Positions 48,946-61,044 of a stretch of DNA of 64,000 nt are shown here, one piece after another (positions within the stretch are counted from its first letter, which is position 1; every line of letters starts with the position of its first letter). Source of the stretch: Paramecium sonneborni (lineage: Eukaryota; Ciliophora; Oligohymenophorea; Peniculida; Parameciidae); the NCBI GenBank assembly GCA_905182985.1, contig CAJJDN010000144.1:73389-137388 (forward strand). The letters are read 5' to 3'. Below the pieces are notes generated by a model that saw only the letters and a list, made by a program, of their open reading frames with translations, made no database searches and had not been told where the DNA came from. A program made the position numbers and the translations under genes.

Positions 48946-50418
48946 TCATTAATTATTTGAAATGACTATAACAGAAGATGTTCTTTTTGCTCTTCTATCT
49001 AAAGGCTCTAATTTAATTTATGATGGTTTTCTTTTTTCTTTAACAGCAGAGTATCCTAACATAATTTCTGCATACTCTCTAGATGCTTAAGAAAAGTTCA
49101 TAATACTTTTTTTTGGTTTTTAAGGACTTAATTAAGCAAGAGAGTTCTCATTTGATTTATATGCTTATTCATAAAAATTTGATAATTTCTGAATTCATTA
49201 TTTTAATATTTACTTGCAATTTTTTATTTTTTTAATAGAATGTAGCATTTTGAAGACTCAAAGGTGTATTTTCTTCAGAATAATCAATTTTACCTATTTT
49301 TTTTAATGTATTGGAGCTTGAAATAGTAGGAGATTCAATTTTGAGAGGAGATTATATTTATCCAATAATATATTGGACTTATTTTATATGAAAACCTTAT
49401 TGACCTAAAATGTATCCATAAGAGAATTTAGGAATCTTTAATTCTTAAATAAACATCAATAATTTAATTATCTATAAATCTAATAGATATATATATGTAC
49501 ATTGATAAATTTGTTTTTACAATCAAAGAGTTTAAATTATTCAAAAAGACTTAAAGGCATAGTGTCTTATTTAGTAAGCCAAGGATGTTGTAAAGCTTAA
49601 CTAGCAGTATAACGATCTGTGATATCTAATTTTAATAGACGTATAAGTAAGTCTTTGGCTTAAGGAGAGATTTGCTTTTTAAAATATAAAGGTTTTTCTA
49701 AGATGTTTTAAAGATATTGTTATTTAGTTGAATCTTATTTATAGAAAGGATGAATTCCTTATAGTAATTGATACATAATGATTCCAGTAGCCCAAACATC
49801 AACTGGCTAATTTATATAAGTCTTATACCTTAGAATAGAGCTTATTTTATAAGATTTCAGGAGCCATATATAAATAAGTACCACATTTACAAGTAGAGAA
49901 ATCAAAAGCATCAAATTATATACTCAGACCAAAATCAGCGATCTTTGGTATAAGATCTTTGGTTAATAATATATTATCTAAATCTAGATAAATAAAATAA
50001 CCTGGTTTAATATCTCTATGAATTACATTATGTTAATGCAAATAACTTAAACCTGATAGAATGGATCTCATAAATTAGACGCATTGTTCTTCACTCAAAT
50101 TAGGATTTGAAACCATATAATTCTTTAATGATCCTCCTTCCATATATTCCATTACTAAGAGTTAAGTTGATCTATTTAATCAAAACTTCAATCATTACCC
50201 TCTAATATGTTTAACAATATTTTTATGATTTAAGGATGAGAGCAATTCTTATTCTTCATCTGTATTTAGAACCTTTAGTAAAATTTAACAAATACTTTGA
50301 CAGCTACCACTTTTTTAGTGGTTTAATCGAATGCTTTATATACTTTCCCAAATGCCCCTTCACCTATTTTTTGTATGTATTCTAATTAATATTTCGAGAA
50401 AAGATGTGTCTCTTTCAT
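48946..50418 (-). CDS. Ser/Thr protein kinase (STE/ULK-like), 440 aa
   Basis: Seven exons and six introns of 22-29 bases (50273-50295, 50172-50198, 49978-50001, 49807-49828, 49472-49500, 49189-49213) leave exactly 441 codons, ATG 50416-50418 to TGA 48946-48948. Motifs: GEGAFGKVYKAF, VVAVK, LLVMEYMEGGSLKNY, VIHRDIKPDNILL, KIADFGLS, GTYLYMAPEIL, PVDVWATGIIMYQLL, ASQALQHPWL. All catalytic residues are present. The intron at 49978-50001 splits PDN and starts GTTATT, a rarer 5' end. The C-terminal 150 residues are Ser/Lys-rich with no domain. MAP3K/ULK grouping is tentative. Confidence 0.92.
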
Positions 50419-50463
50419 TATAAAATATATTTAATATTATAAATAATTATTTTAACTATTTAA

Positions 50464-51012
50464 ATGGATTCGCAGGCTCAACTTGATAAAAAAAAAAAGG
50501 CATTTTTACATTTTATATTGAGAAACTTTTTTTCTTAACTTAAAAAAGAGTCTAATATAAAATAGATCATTCAATCTAAAAATGAAGAATAGATGATTCA
50601 ATTTAAAAAAAAGAAAAAATATGGAATAAAGGAATTAAATTTGGCTAGGTCTAAAGAAAATTAAAGGGATGTCAAATTTAGGGCTTATTTAACTCATATA
50701 GCTCCAAATTTAATTTTTAAAGCAAGATTAAGTTTAGAATCAATTACTGATTATTTTGAAGAACTTGATATTTTATAATAAATTGTACAAAGCCCAGAGA
50801 AGAGTTATTAATTGAAATCATTTAAAAATTTGAATTCTTCTAAAAATAAAAAATAATATCTAAAAAAATCCTAATAATAGGAATAATAAAATTAGGTTAT
50901 TACACTTGATTCAGCATAAAATTAATTAATAGAATAATAAAAATATGAAATATTATTTGATGAAAATGATTATTTTATAAATGAAATAAATATGTCTGAA
51001 TAAATTATTTGA
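50464..51012 (+). CDS. hypothetical Lys/Gln-rich protein, 182 aa
   Basis: Single frame ATG 50464-50466 to TGA 51010-51012. N-terminus MDSQAQLDKKKKAFLHFIL; a helical middle (KARLSLESITDYFEELDIL); polyglutamine-like runs built from TAA/TAG codons; C-terminus acidic. It begins only 45 bases from the divergent kinase gene start. No family recognised. Confidence 0.65.
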
Positions 51013-51069
51013 AAAAAGAAAAAAATTATTTAATAATGAAATATATGTATAACGATATATATAAAACAA

Positions 51070-51462
51070 TCATTTTATGATTTTTTCTAATTGACGATGC
51101 AATTTATTCATATACAAAACAAGCATTCCTACATTTTGTGATGATGCTATTCCAAGAGTAAATAAATTTTAAAAATTGGACAATACAATGCTTTGATCTT
51201 CAATTTCTACAAAAACATAATTCAATTTAATATTTTAAGCTACAATAGATAAGAAAAAGTGAATACATAATTAAATATTGCCAATTTCTTTGCAATCATC
51301 AAAAAATATGCTTAATGTAGAGAATTAAGGTAATTAATGTTGAGTTTAACCAACTTAAGCAATCATTTAACCATCAACAGTAGCTGCAACAAAAATGGAT
51401 TAAACCTTAAATTCATTTTAGCATTAAGTTAATAATTGAGTTAAGACTTTAGGTTAAATCAT
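51070..51462 (-). CDS. LAMTOR2-like roadblock-fold protein, about 121 aa
   Basis: LAMTOR2 (p14) is a Ragulator subunit that anchors Rag GTPases and mTORC1 signalling to lysosomes. The start MIQPKVLTQLLTQ matches the conserved LAMTOR2 N-terminus (MLRPKALTQVLSQ), followed by SIFVAATVDGQMIAQVG at the central strands, KLNYVFVEIEDQSIVLSN and GMLVLYMNKLHRQLE. Removing a 27-base intron (51240-51266) shortens the product by nine residues and improves the alignment; without it the frame is also open. Stop TGA 51070-51072. A roadblock/LC7 dynein light chain is the alternative. Confidence 0.75.
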
Positions 51463-51540
51463 TAAAAATAATAATAATATTGTATATATAAATAAATAAA
51501 AATCACTTAAACATTTTATAGATAGCCATATTATTTTTTC

Positions 51541-52250
51541 AATATCTTTTTTCATGACTTTAGCATCAGAAATTTCAAAATCTTCTTAAGTAATTATGAA
51601 TTCTTAGTTCTCCAAATGTAAACATACAATTTTCTGTAAAAACAACTATAGATTCAGCCTCAGAAGCACCAGGTAAAAATTCAACAGTTTTTCTTCGATC
51701 AATTCCTCTTATTATCGCCAATATATTTTCATACTAATTAGATCCAATTACTCTAATAAATGTAATATCCTGAATTTAATTATATGTAAATATATAAATA
51801 CATTATGAAAAGTGCTATTGCTCTAACTAAAAATGTTTTATCAGTACTAGGTGTTCCATATAATAAAACACCTTTTGGTTAAGCAATTTCTAAGCTTTCA
51901 AATATTTGATAATGTTTAATTAGTAATTCAATAACTTCCTTCTTTTACTTATTAATTTAAATTAACAATCATATATTATGTTGAATCAGACACGTTGTCT
52001 GCTTTCATTTATGAAACCAATGGATCTACTTTTGTTGGTACAACTTATGCTAAAATTATGAATCACTTATGAAACCAACTTTAATATTAGATTTTCATTC
52101 TATATAACTCTTATCAAATGTAAATACATATTTTTCTTTATCTTTTCCTCTATATTTAACAACATCACCAACATACTGATAATTATTTCTTCTTTTCTAA
52201 ATCTCACTTTAATATAAAAAATTCAAAATTACCCAAACTGTCCAACTCAT
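51541..52250 (-). pseudogene. proteasome ATPase Rpt6 (PSMC5) pseudogene
   Basis: Fragments in several frames follow the order of Rpt6, the 19S regulatory ATPase: YVGDVVKYRGKDKEKYVFTF (OB region), then PTKVDPLVS, VSDST, LEIAQPKGVLLYG, and a Walker A reading GTPSTDKTF instead of the universal GPPGTGKT. After TFIRVIGS the whole Walker B and second region of homology are missing. The sequence resumes at GIDRRKTVEFLPGASEAE and ends near EISDAKVMKKDI. TGA codons interrupt all frames. Loss of essential ATP-binding residues plus a deletion of well over 100 residues shows true decay, not sequencing error. Confidence 0.85.
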
Positions 52251-52371
52251 TTCTTTATATTTACTAATTTCTCAGCAATCGTAGATATAAGAATATCTAA
52301 TTTATGTTAAACGAATTATTTTAACACTACTTTTCATTCATTATATAAAAATTAAATTACGATTATTTATC

Positions 52372-52930
52372 ATGTAGTTTTTTGCTGAAGATGAAACTTT
52401 GTTAGGATCAATAGTATCAACGTTTTAACCTAAGTAATTATATATATATTACTATTATTTATAGATAAACTGGCACATAAAAAAATTGGATGACATTTGC
52501 CATTCTATTTATTGCTGGTCTAATACTTATTATTATATCCATTCCATTTGCCTCCTTTCTTATACTTAATCCTAAACCCTTTTGTTTATTATTCTCAGCT
52601 GGCTCCTTTATTATTTTAATATCCATGCTTCAAATAATTCAACTAAAAACGCTTTTCAATAAACTATCTTCATCTGTTGCCACATTACTCTATTTAGGAT
52701 CTCTAATGGCTTGTCTTTATACAGGAATGTTTTATATAGGTTATTTCTATACTCTTGCATTATTATCACTTTAAGTAACATCTAATTATTAAATCAAGAT
52801 TTCAACATTGATATATTTAACAGTATCTCTTTTTCCAGGTGGTAAAACAGGAATGCATGCTGCATTTCAGATTATTAAAAAACAACTCAAAAAAATGCTC
52901 CTTAAAGAAAAATCCTTTCTGCCATTATGA
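52372..52930 (+). CDS. SFT2-like vesicle transport membrane protein, 167 aa
   Basis: SFT2/Got1-type proteins are small tetraspanning Golgi proteins involved in transport vesicle fusion. Three exons with 31-base (52434-52464) and 24-base (52775-52798) introns, ATG 52372 to TGA 52928-52930. After a short cytoplasmic start (MQFFAEDETLLGSIV) there are four hydrophobic segments: about residues 30-50, 55-75, 85-125 and, after the second intron, STLIYLTVSLFPGGKTGM, which carries the FPGG motif typical of SFT2. Length fits the family (about 160-200). Both intron phases are exact. Confidence 0.85.
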
Positions 52931-53319
52931 ATTGTCTTTATATTTTATTATGAATATTAATAGCTAACTTAATAGATTATCTATAATCTAATCTAATCAA
53001 TTATCTTAATCTAATTTTTATATACATTCAAATTATATTTTAAGATCATTTATTTCATAAATTCATAGATCACTTCTATATTAACAAATAATCCTTATTT
53101 TTTTCAATCAATCATTTTATTCTATTCATGAATCCTCAATATATAAGAAAATGTTATATTTTTTTAGATTAAAGTAAGAGGATCCAATTTTATTATCTAT
53201 TAGTAATCTATTTTTTATTAGACTATAAATATATTTATGTATTTATTGAGTTCAAACATTAAATTTGGTTCCATATTAATAGTATTTTATAAATTAAATT
53301 TGAATTAATATAACAATAT
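52931..53319. other. intergenic, nothing seen
   Basis: About 390 AT-rich bases between two plus-strand genes; should contain the cyclin promoter. No feature recognised. Confidence 0.5.
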
Positions 53320-55169
53320 ATGCAAAAGAAACAACTTTAGATCATAGGATTTAAGTATGTATAATATAATAAGCAAGTTAGTCACCCTAAATGTCTTACT
53401 CAAAGTAAATCTCCTAAATATCAAGTAAAACATATATAACCTTAAATGATTAAATAAATCACTTAATTGATTAAAAGTTCAAAAGATAGGCATAGTGAAA
53501 GACAATACAAACCTTTATAGAAATAATAACCTAACTAAATTATTCATCCTTAAACTACTTCAAGACCTATAGATAATAGAGATATTTCAATCACCTTTCA
53601 TTAATTGTTACAAGAGTTTAGAAATCAGAATAAACAGAATAAGGAAAATTCATTTAATAATATTAATAAGCCATCTCAGAAAGTTAGATAAATAAGTTTT
53701 CCTAATACAGTTCTACTTAGTAATACAAACAGTAGAACACGTATTAAAGACAGTATGTATTTGAATTAAGTTGATTGTAATGAGAAATTAACTTAGAAAT
53801 TACTTTCTATCCCTCATACTTAATAAAATTAAAATAATTATAAATTAGAATATGGAGTAATTGAAGAAATGTGTCGTTGTTCTAAAGAATAGTAAAATTT
53901 ATTAAATGAAATGAAAGGTAATTTAGAAAATTAAGAATCTCATTTTAGAAAAAGTTCTCAAAGATGTGTATCTGCAGATATATAATTACTATCTAAAAGT
54001 CCAATTAATAATAAATCAAGATCTTCATCTATAGATTAAAAAGAATCCAGATTTTTAGGTTCAACTTAGGCTAATTCAAATCCTAAAGAATTAGATTTGA
54101 CTTGTGATGAAAATGAAATAGTCATTAATAATATAAATTTAGAAGAAAGAATCAAAACAGAACCTGATCCATTAATTCAATAAGAGAGAGATTATTTAAC
54201 AGATCCATATTATTTAACTGAGTAAAGTGAAATTAATCAACTTATGAGAGCAATTCTTTTAGATTGGATGATGGAAGTTGCAATGGAATTTAGATTAAAA
54301 AGATAAACATTTCATTTATCAATATTTTACTTAGATTCATTTTTATCAAAAAAATAAGCAAATAAATAAAACTTATAACTAATTGGTTTAACTAGTTTAT
54401 TAATAGCAAATAAAGTAGAAGAAATCATTCCAATTGGAATAAAACAATTCGAAATAGCTGCCAATAATGGATATACCAAAGATGAAATATTAAATATGGA
54501 ATTAGATATTCTATTTGTAATCGTATTTATTTATTTTAAGACTTTAAAATGGCATGTAAATCCTCCTTCTTATACTTATTGGATCAACTGGTTTACAGAT
54601 CAATGGGATATTTATGCTTAAAATTATGATATAAATATATAATTTAGAAAACCTAATGAAGAATCTTATTAATGTAATTCTATTTTAATTAAAAGTATTT
54701 AGAAAGCTTTGTTAATTGGTAGATTGTGCATTAATGGATATTTAAACTTTGTAATATATGCCTAGAACTATTGTTGCATCATTCATGTATTTGATCATAT
54801 CTTTTTAACTTAACGTTTATAATCAAGATATGCTTGAAATAATGTCTTAAACATCAATGTTTCTTTTAAATAGTATTATTATTCAAATATGTTTAGAGGA
54901 TAATCAATTTAATGTTATTTTTGGATAATTTGTATAAACTACTTTTGGATTTGCCTTACAAGATATCTTACCTGCTATCCAATATGCTGTTGGTTTCTAT
55001 GAACTCAAAATTAATTATGAAACTCCACCTGGAGTTGTACATTTATCAAATACACCTTTAGAAGTAATTCTTAAAAAAATTATTATAGTCAAATTATGAA
55101 GAGTTTCTTTCATTTTAATGCTATTCTAAATCATTACTTGAATTTATTAAAAATAAATCAAGAGATTGA
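53320..55169 (+). CDS. cyclin (A/B-type), 592 aa
   Basis: Cyclins activate cyclin-dependent kinases. Four exons with introns of 24, 22 and 25 bases (54517-54540, 54674-54695, 55064-55088) give exactly 593 codons, ATG 53320 to TGA 55167-55169. The N-terminal 280 residues are polar and Ser/Asn-rich, a likely regulatory tail. The cyclin box starts near residue 290 with EINQLMRAILLDWMMEVAME, then RLKRQTFHLSIFYLDSFL, LLIANKVEEIIPIG and YTKDEILNMELDIL. The second fold shows QLVDCALMDIQTLQYMPR and TIVASFMYLIIS. The MRAILLDWM motif and Asp/Lys/Glu contact residues are kept. No clear RxxL destruction box was confirmed. Confidence 0.92.
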
Positions 55170-55283
55170 AATATTTAATTAATTATCTAATTTATTATTT
55201 ATTAATTATACTAAATTATTTAATAATTAAAACAAAAATATAATCTATAATATAAATTTTATGTAATATATTTATGATCTCAT

Positions 55284-57628
55284 TCATTTAGACAACTGTT
55301 TATAGTTCTTTTTTTCGTGAGCTCTTAATTCATGAGGGGACATTCCAATCTTCAATTTTAAATCTCGAAATGTTGAATCTGCAAAATATTATCTATATCT
55401 TTTTATATATTTAGCTTATTCTCTATTTAATTTCTATTCGCATCTAAAACAATAGAAATATAGATTTTAAGCATCTTCAACAGTGCTCAAAAATCCTAGA
55501 CATTTCAAATGATACCATTCTGAACAGATTTCACACTCTAAAATAATTAAATAATTTAATACACATCATTTCTTCATCGTTTTATTATTTGCAAATACAA
55601 TATTACTATTAAATATTGATTGCCTCCTTTGGTATTTTTATTTTTAGAGATATAGTATTTGATTAACCATTTTATTTTTATTTTTTATGATATTTAAAAT
55701 ACTTTGGTCTAGAATATATTGAATGTCTCTTTCTATTTGGTAATTCTTGTATTGAAGGCATTTGTAATTATATAATTGCATTTCCTTGCTTTTTCTTTTT
55801 TCTCATCCTTATGGCTCTCTGATATAGTACATATACTTATTCAGAAGAGTATTTCTCATTTGCCAATTATTACCAAATTCTATCACTTTCTTCAATATCA
55901 TATATAGACTATCTTTTGTATGGTAACTAAATGTCTATTACTTAATTTTATTGGAAAGTAACAATGAATTTTTCATCCTTCTCCAAAATTTCTGTTATTC
56001 TTTAAAACAATAATTCATTTTCTTATTTTATATCAGCTTCGATTTCTTCTTATTAAGCTTTAAGTTCAAATTTCAAAAATTCAACATCATTATTTTTAGG
56101 TCTATTTGCTAATTATTATTCTAATTTTTCATATTATTTAAAAAAAGAGTAAATCTCTTCCTTCCATTAATTATGTTGATCCTCAAATATTCTTTTAATT
56201 TTTAATGGTTAATGTTTAAAACAATAAATATTATCTGATTCCATATAAATTTAAGATCTTCTAGCACATTCCGGATGAAAGGATATAGTACACTTTTATT
56301 TTGAGCAAGATACACATGCTCCATTTTTCTTTTGCTTACATATACTACATAAAGTATTGAATTTTCTTTTATCAATCTTCATTAAATCTACATCTAACCA
56401 AAGTGAACAAGAAACATGAGTCCAAATCTTTTCAGCTTTTGGTGGTTCACCTGTCATACTCTCAAGTTGATATTGAAGTATCATAAAATTATAACTTTCT
56501 TCTCCATCAGGAGGAGGTTCTATAATAAATCTTTTAAATACTTTATCTATCAACTTTTTAATTTATAGCATATGTATGAAACATAGGATTTATCAATTCA
56601 AATATAGAATCTTTCATTGACATAGAACATGGTCTCATAGCACCTCCTAATTTAGGACAGAGAGGGCATTTCAAAAATTTCCCTTTATTACCAAAATTTA
56701 AACAAACATCACAAATCCAATTGTTAAGTGCATTTTCTAAGCCATAACATTTTTAATGAATAACTATTTAACATTTTTAGCAAGAAATAAGAGGATCTTC
56801 TGATCTAACGCCTTGATTGCATATCTAACAATTATTATATACATTTTATAATTTTCTAGCAGTTCCTGCTAAATTAGAAGACTTGGTTTAATTAATAATT
56901 TATTCATCATAGTATCTAGAAAATAAATAGGAGAATAGAATACTTTTATTAACTTTCAAGGTAGGTAAGATACTGATTTTCAATTTCAGTGAGGCCAACA
57001 AGATCTTTGAGAATATAATCAGGAGGGTTTTGGATGTTCAAATTTGGTTTTTGTGTTTGTAGTGTATCAATTTGAATATTGACTAATTTTTGTGTATCTA
57101 TTAATTATTGTTCAAGTAGAGTCTACAATAATTCCAAATCATTTTTGGGTGATAATTCTTTTAACCATCTATCTTAGATTATAGTTTACTATGTTTCTCA
57201 TTTCCATAATGAACCAATCATCAAAGTAAGTATATGGACGAGGAGGTTCCTCTTGAATCTATTGGCATTCCTAATTGATTCTAAAGTGTAATGGTAATTA
57301 AATACTTGATGATTTTAGGATCAGCATCGTTTCGGAAGTATTGTGAACATATAATAAACCAGTATGTAATTGGAGTCAGATACTTGATAGGAGTGATTTT
57401 TGATGATGGTTCCACCCAATTAATGTCATTTAGTCTTTAAACTATTTCAAACAATTATTCATAAGTTTTCCCATTATTAGCTGGATTTAATTGTATAGGT
57501 TTGTCTTCCTATTCTTATGGAATAGGATCTAGAACGTATTATTCCTCTCTCTTTTCTCTGTTTTACATATCATCATCAGAAGGAAACATCAACTGCTCTA
57601 AATTGTCGAAGCTGTTGTCCACAGACAT
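55284..57628 (-). CDS. multi-PHD-finger chromatin protein, about 750 aa, with small frame breaks
   Basis: PHD fingers read histone tails. Start ATG 57626-57628 (MSVDNSFDNLEQLM). After an N-terminal region of about 290 residues, the layout follows the BRPF/Jade pattern of PHD plus extended PHD. PHD1 reads CQICNQGVRSEDPLISCQKC...CYG...WICDVC. The extended PHD reads CPLCPKLGGAM...HVSCSLW...CSICKQKKNGACVSCS... then FHPECARR. A C-terminal PHD is split by a 25-base intron: YCICKQQNDEEMM|QCEICSEWYHLKC...FRCE. Introns of 25 and 28 bases occur upstream. One-base frame breaks lie at 56555-56559 and 55790-55794 (extra A on the coding strand) and near 57195-57205. All zinc ligands survive on both sides of the breaks, arguing for sequence errors. 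Confidence 0.85.
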
Positions 57629-58530
57629 TTTAAATTAAAAAATAAATATCTTTATTTTCATTCCATTTATATATTTAATTATCCCTATTCTTCTTAATCA
57701 TTTCCATTGATTGCATTTCAAATTCTTCAACTAATAAAAACAATCCAAATTCCTATTAATTATAATTACAATCAATAACACATTCTCTTTAATCAATGTG
57801 CAATTTCTTCAAATGACATAAATTTCTACCTATTCCTAAATTTGTTATTCCAACTTCAAATTTAGATCCTCTTTACCTTCTAAATCATATATTCATTGTT
57901 TTCTCTTGTTAATCATAGTTGAATCCATTCTAATCAATGTGATTTCACTTCTTATTAGCAATTGACAATCTCTAATCTATTGATTACAATATTTACTATA
58001 TAAGATACATTCTATTCAACTCTCTTCAATTCTCTTCTTACTTTGACAACTTAATCTTTACATATTCATTACAATTAAATCAGATTCTTACTTATTCAAT
58101 TAGAATGTCTTAATTAAACTAAATACAATCATTGAATGAGTGTTTCATTCATAAGTAATAAACATTTGTATAACTGATCCTAATAACCAATGCTTCAATA
58201 AAATTTATTCCCTTAATAATACAATTCAAATAGAAAAACTTACAGAACCAACAATTATTCATTTTTATAGTAGAATAAATTAAATAAAACCATTCTAAAC
58301 AATACCAAGATTCTATTTAATCATGTCTATGATCATTATTTATAATTCTTCTATTCTGATGATTTTTAGTACAAATTCTTTTAAGGTTTTATTTACATCA
58401 ATATAAGAATAAGCCTCTTCAGTCTGTATTTAAACAAATTTAGTTATGTATTTACAATTAATGAATAAACATAATAATTCAGAATATTATTGATGATATA
58501 TGTAAAAATATAAATATTTATTAAATAAAA
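57629..58530. other. region with decayed leucine-rich-like reading frames
   Basis: Minus-strand frames between about 57700 and 58130 carry TGA-interrupted sequence such as VGITNLGIGRNLCHLKKLHI and QRLSIANKK, reminiscent of leucine-rich repeats. No intact gene can be built. About 900 bases; the right end should include the promoter of the gene at 58531. Low-confidence pseudogene remnant. Confidence 0.35.
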
Positions 58531-59282
58531 ATGCATTGTGATTCATCTGATGAAGATGATAATAAATTTGGAATAGGAAAGAAATTTTTCATTTAATTAT
58601 TAGAAAAAGAAAGAAAAGTAAAGTGCATTCTTAAATTCAGTTTAGCACAAAAATTGAATCAATGTAATAAATATTGGATTTACTAAATATGTATACGATG
58701 TGTGTTGAATTCTTTGATAATGTAGGTAATCCTGCAAAATACTATTTTATGGAGAAGATTTCAAATGCAATTGCAGAGAAAGAAGCATTTGAAATAATGT
58801 TAAAAGATGAAGTAATAGCAAAAGAGAAAAGATAGAAAGAAATGTAAATCAAACCAATCATTAAAGAAGGATAAGTCAAATATGATCCTCTAAAGCGTCC
58901 AGAAAAACCATAAAAAATAAAAATGTAAACACCTATAAAGGAAGATGATTAATAAGTATAGGAGAATAATAATAGAGAAAATAAGAAAATATCGCATAAA
59001 ATAATGAGAGAAGTTCGTTCTAAGAAATTAACAATGACAGAAAAGATATATTAATAATAGAATGAATAAAAGGTTCCTGTTGTTGATTTAATAAAGAATT
59101 GGGATGATGAGGTAGAAAAAAAGGGTAATAAATAAAATATGTTAGATTCTATAATTCGTTAGTAATTACAACAATAGGAAACTAATATATAAGATAGAGT
59201 GGCTGATAGATTAAACCGGTTGCGTAGATAACTGTCAAGCAATCTAACAAGCGAAATCTGTTTTGAAAAATATGATACTTGA
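58531..59282 (+). CDS. hypothetical protein, 242 aa
   Basis: Two exons with a 23-base intron (58618-58640), ATG 58531 to TGA 59280-59282, exactly 243 codons. The product starts MHCDSSDEDDNKFG; residues 30-95 are helical (IESMQQILDLLNMYTMCVEF, then EKISNAIAEKEAFEIML); the rest is basic and coiled, ending QDRVADRLNRLRRQLSS. Composition suggests a cytoskeletal or ciliary component, but no domain is recognised. It is convergent with the membrane-protein gene; stops are 22 bases apart. Confidence 0.75.
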
Positions 59283-59304
59283 TATAAAATTTATAATATT
59301 GTGT

Positions 59305-61031
59305 TCAATTCTCAGGTTTATGTGGTTTAGGCATATCATCACCTGGTATTTCAACATCTTCAAAATTTTTATTTTATTGGTTTAATTATTATTTAATTTC
59401 TGATTAAGGTTGAATCTTGGTTCTATTGAGTATTTCATCAGGATGAGTAGAAGTATAATTCTTTTAATGAGAATTCTCACTATTTTTTAAGTAGCTTCCA
59501 TCTTTGTGTTTATCTCTACACATAAGATAAGTAACATAAAAGTCAAAGACATTTGTAATGATACAAAGAATGAAATTAAGAAGAACATAATTATAAACCT
59601 TAATTTCATATTTGTGGTAGAAATCACTCATTTCTTCTAAAGAAAACTTATCAGAACAATCAGCATTAATAAAATCATAGAAATGATCCATCATTTATTA
59701 TTAATATCCCATATCTGCTGCTAATATAATTGTACATAAGATTTCTCCAATCATCTTAACACCCAACCAAAATCCAAATAAATCTTTATAATGTGAACTC
59801 TTTCTGTTTAAACTTGTATATTTAAAATTGCAACCAACCAAAGATATTGCTGAAATTAATGGAACTAAGAATCCAAATACTCCAGCTTATATTCCTACTA
59901 TTACTTATGCTGCCAATTATACATCCATTACATTATCATTTATATACATATTTAAATCATGTATGTATTTAAGATCATCTTATTAACACAATTCTGAAGT
60001 ATTGTAATGAAATTGCGTTAACTATTTGTAAAATAGATTCACATCTAAAGTATATTTTATATAATTTACTTCTTTCTTTAATTACTTAATTTTAATACAA
60101 TTTATTGTAATCTTCTTATACATCATTTACCATTAACAAATTACTATAACTCATATCATTTGTTAAACGTACATATCTTTCATCATTGTCATAGCAATGA
60201 TAATGGATCATCTTATCTAAATACTAAAATTCATAAATCTCTGAGATTGAGTAACATATAGAATCTATTATTAATTTTAAAATATAATATACTAAATCCA
60301 ATTGTGAATCCTATTAAGGGTATTTAATTTTGTTCAACTCTTTAAATTTTTAAATATTATCCAGTGGTTCCAATTTCTATACCAGTTTAATTTGTAGATA
60401 TTGTAAAATCACTTATTGGACATAATTCATCAGATGGAACTTAAAAAAAATTGCCACATTTTTTATATCCTTCAGTAGCATCACCAATTTAAAATGATTC
60501 AATTGCTGTATGTTTACTTTATTTAGCACAAAACTTATAAGCTGAATATAAATATTATAATAATTTACCTTTAACAGAAGTTTAATCTATAAATGGCCAA
60601 TGTTTGAATTATTATTCATTTATTGGCTCTACTGATTAACAATTTTCAGCCAACATAAATTCACTACATTCCATATAATAATAACTTAATTTTTATATAT
60701 TTTTACTTAGAATATTTGTATTAATCTGTTCCATTTGACTAAGTACAATCACATCCAAGTTCAGTTCCAGGCCATGTGAAATTTAATATATTTTAATAAC
60801 CTTCATCACAAGAGATTGAAATCTTTATATCTTCTATAAAGTTATTATCCCAATCTGAATAAAATTATGGTGCCTTTAGATAATATGAATTTAACATACA
60901 GAATCCATGAGTATAGATTAATTGAAAACCGAAACCAAAATGAGTCCAAAGCTGATGAAAGTATAAATTACAATGCAACATTAATAGGCAGCTACCCAAG
61001 GAGTTGCTTCGTATGTGTTGAGTTTTTGCAT
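59305..61031 (-). CDS. multi-pass membrane protein with cysteine-rich exoplasmic region, about 552 aa
   Basis: Introns of 20, 22 and 25 bases (60952-60971, 60685-60706, 60045-60069) and one extra base near 60274-60282 resolve a frame from ATG 61029-61031 to TGA 59305-59307. One N-terminal TM segment is followed by about 200 residues with many paired cysteines (SCDEGYQNI, FTWPGTELGCDC, ECSEF, ENC, KKCGNFF), fitting an extracellular or lumenal domain. Later come TM segments (AAQVIVGIQAGVFGFLVPLI, MIGEILCTIILAA, VLLNFILCIITNVFDFY) and a polar cytoplasmic tail. It looks like a ciliate-expanded membrane protein family of unknown role. The start is 13 bases from the divergent FAM161 gene. Confidence 0.75.
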
Positions 61032-61044
61032 AAATAAAAATAAA

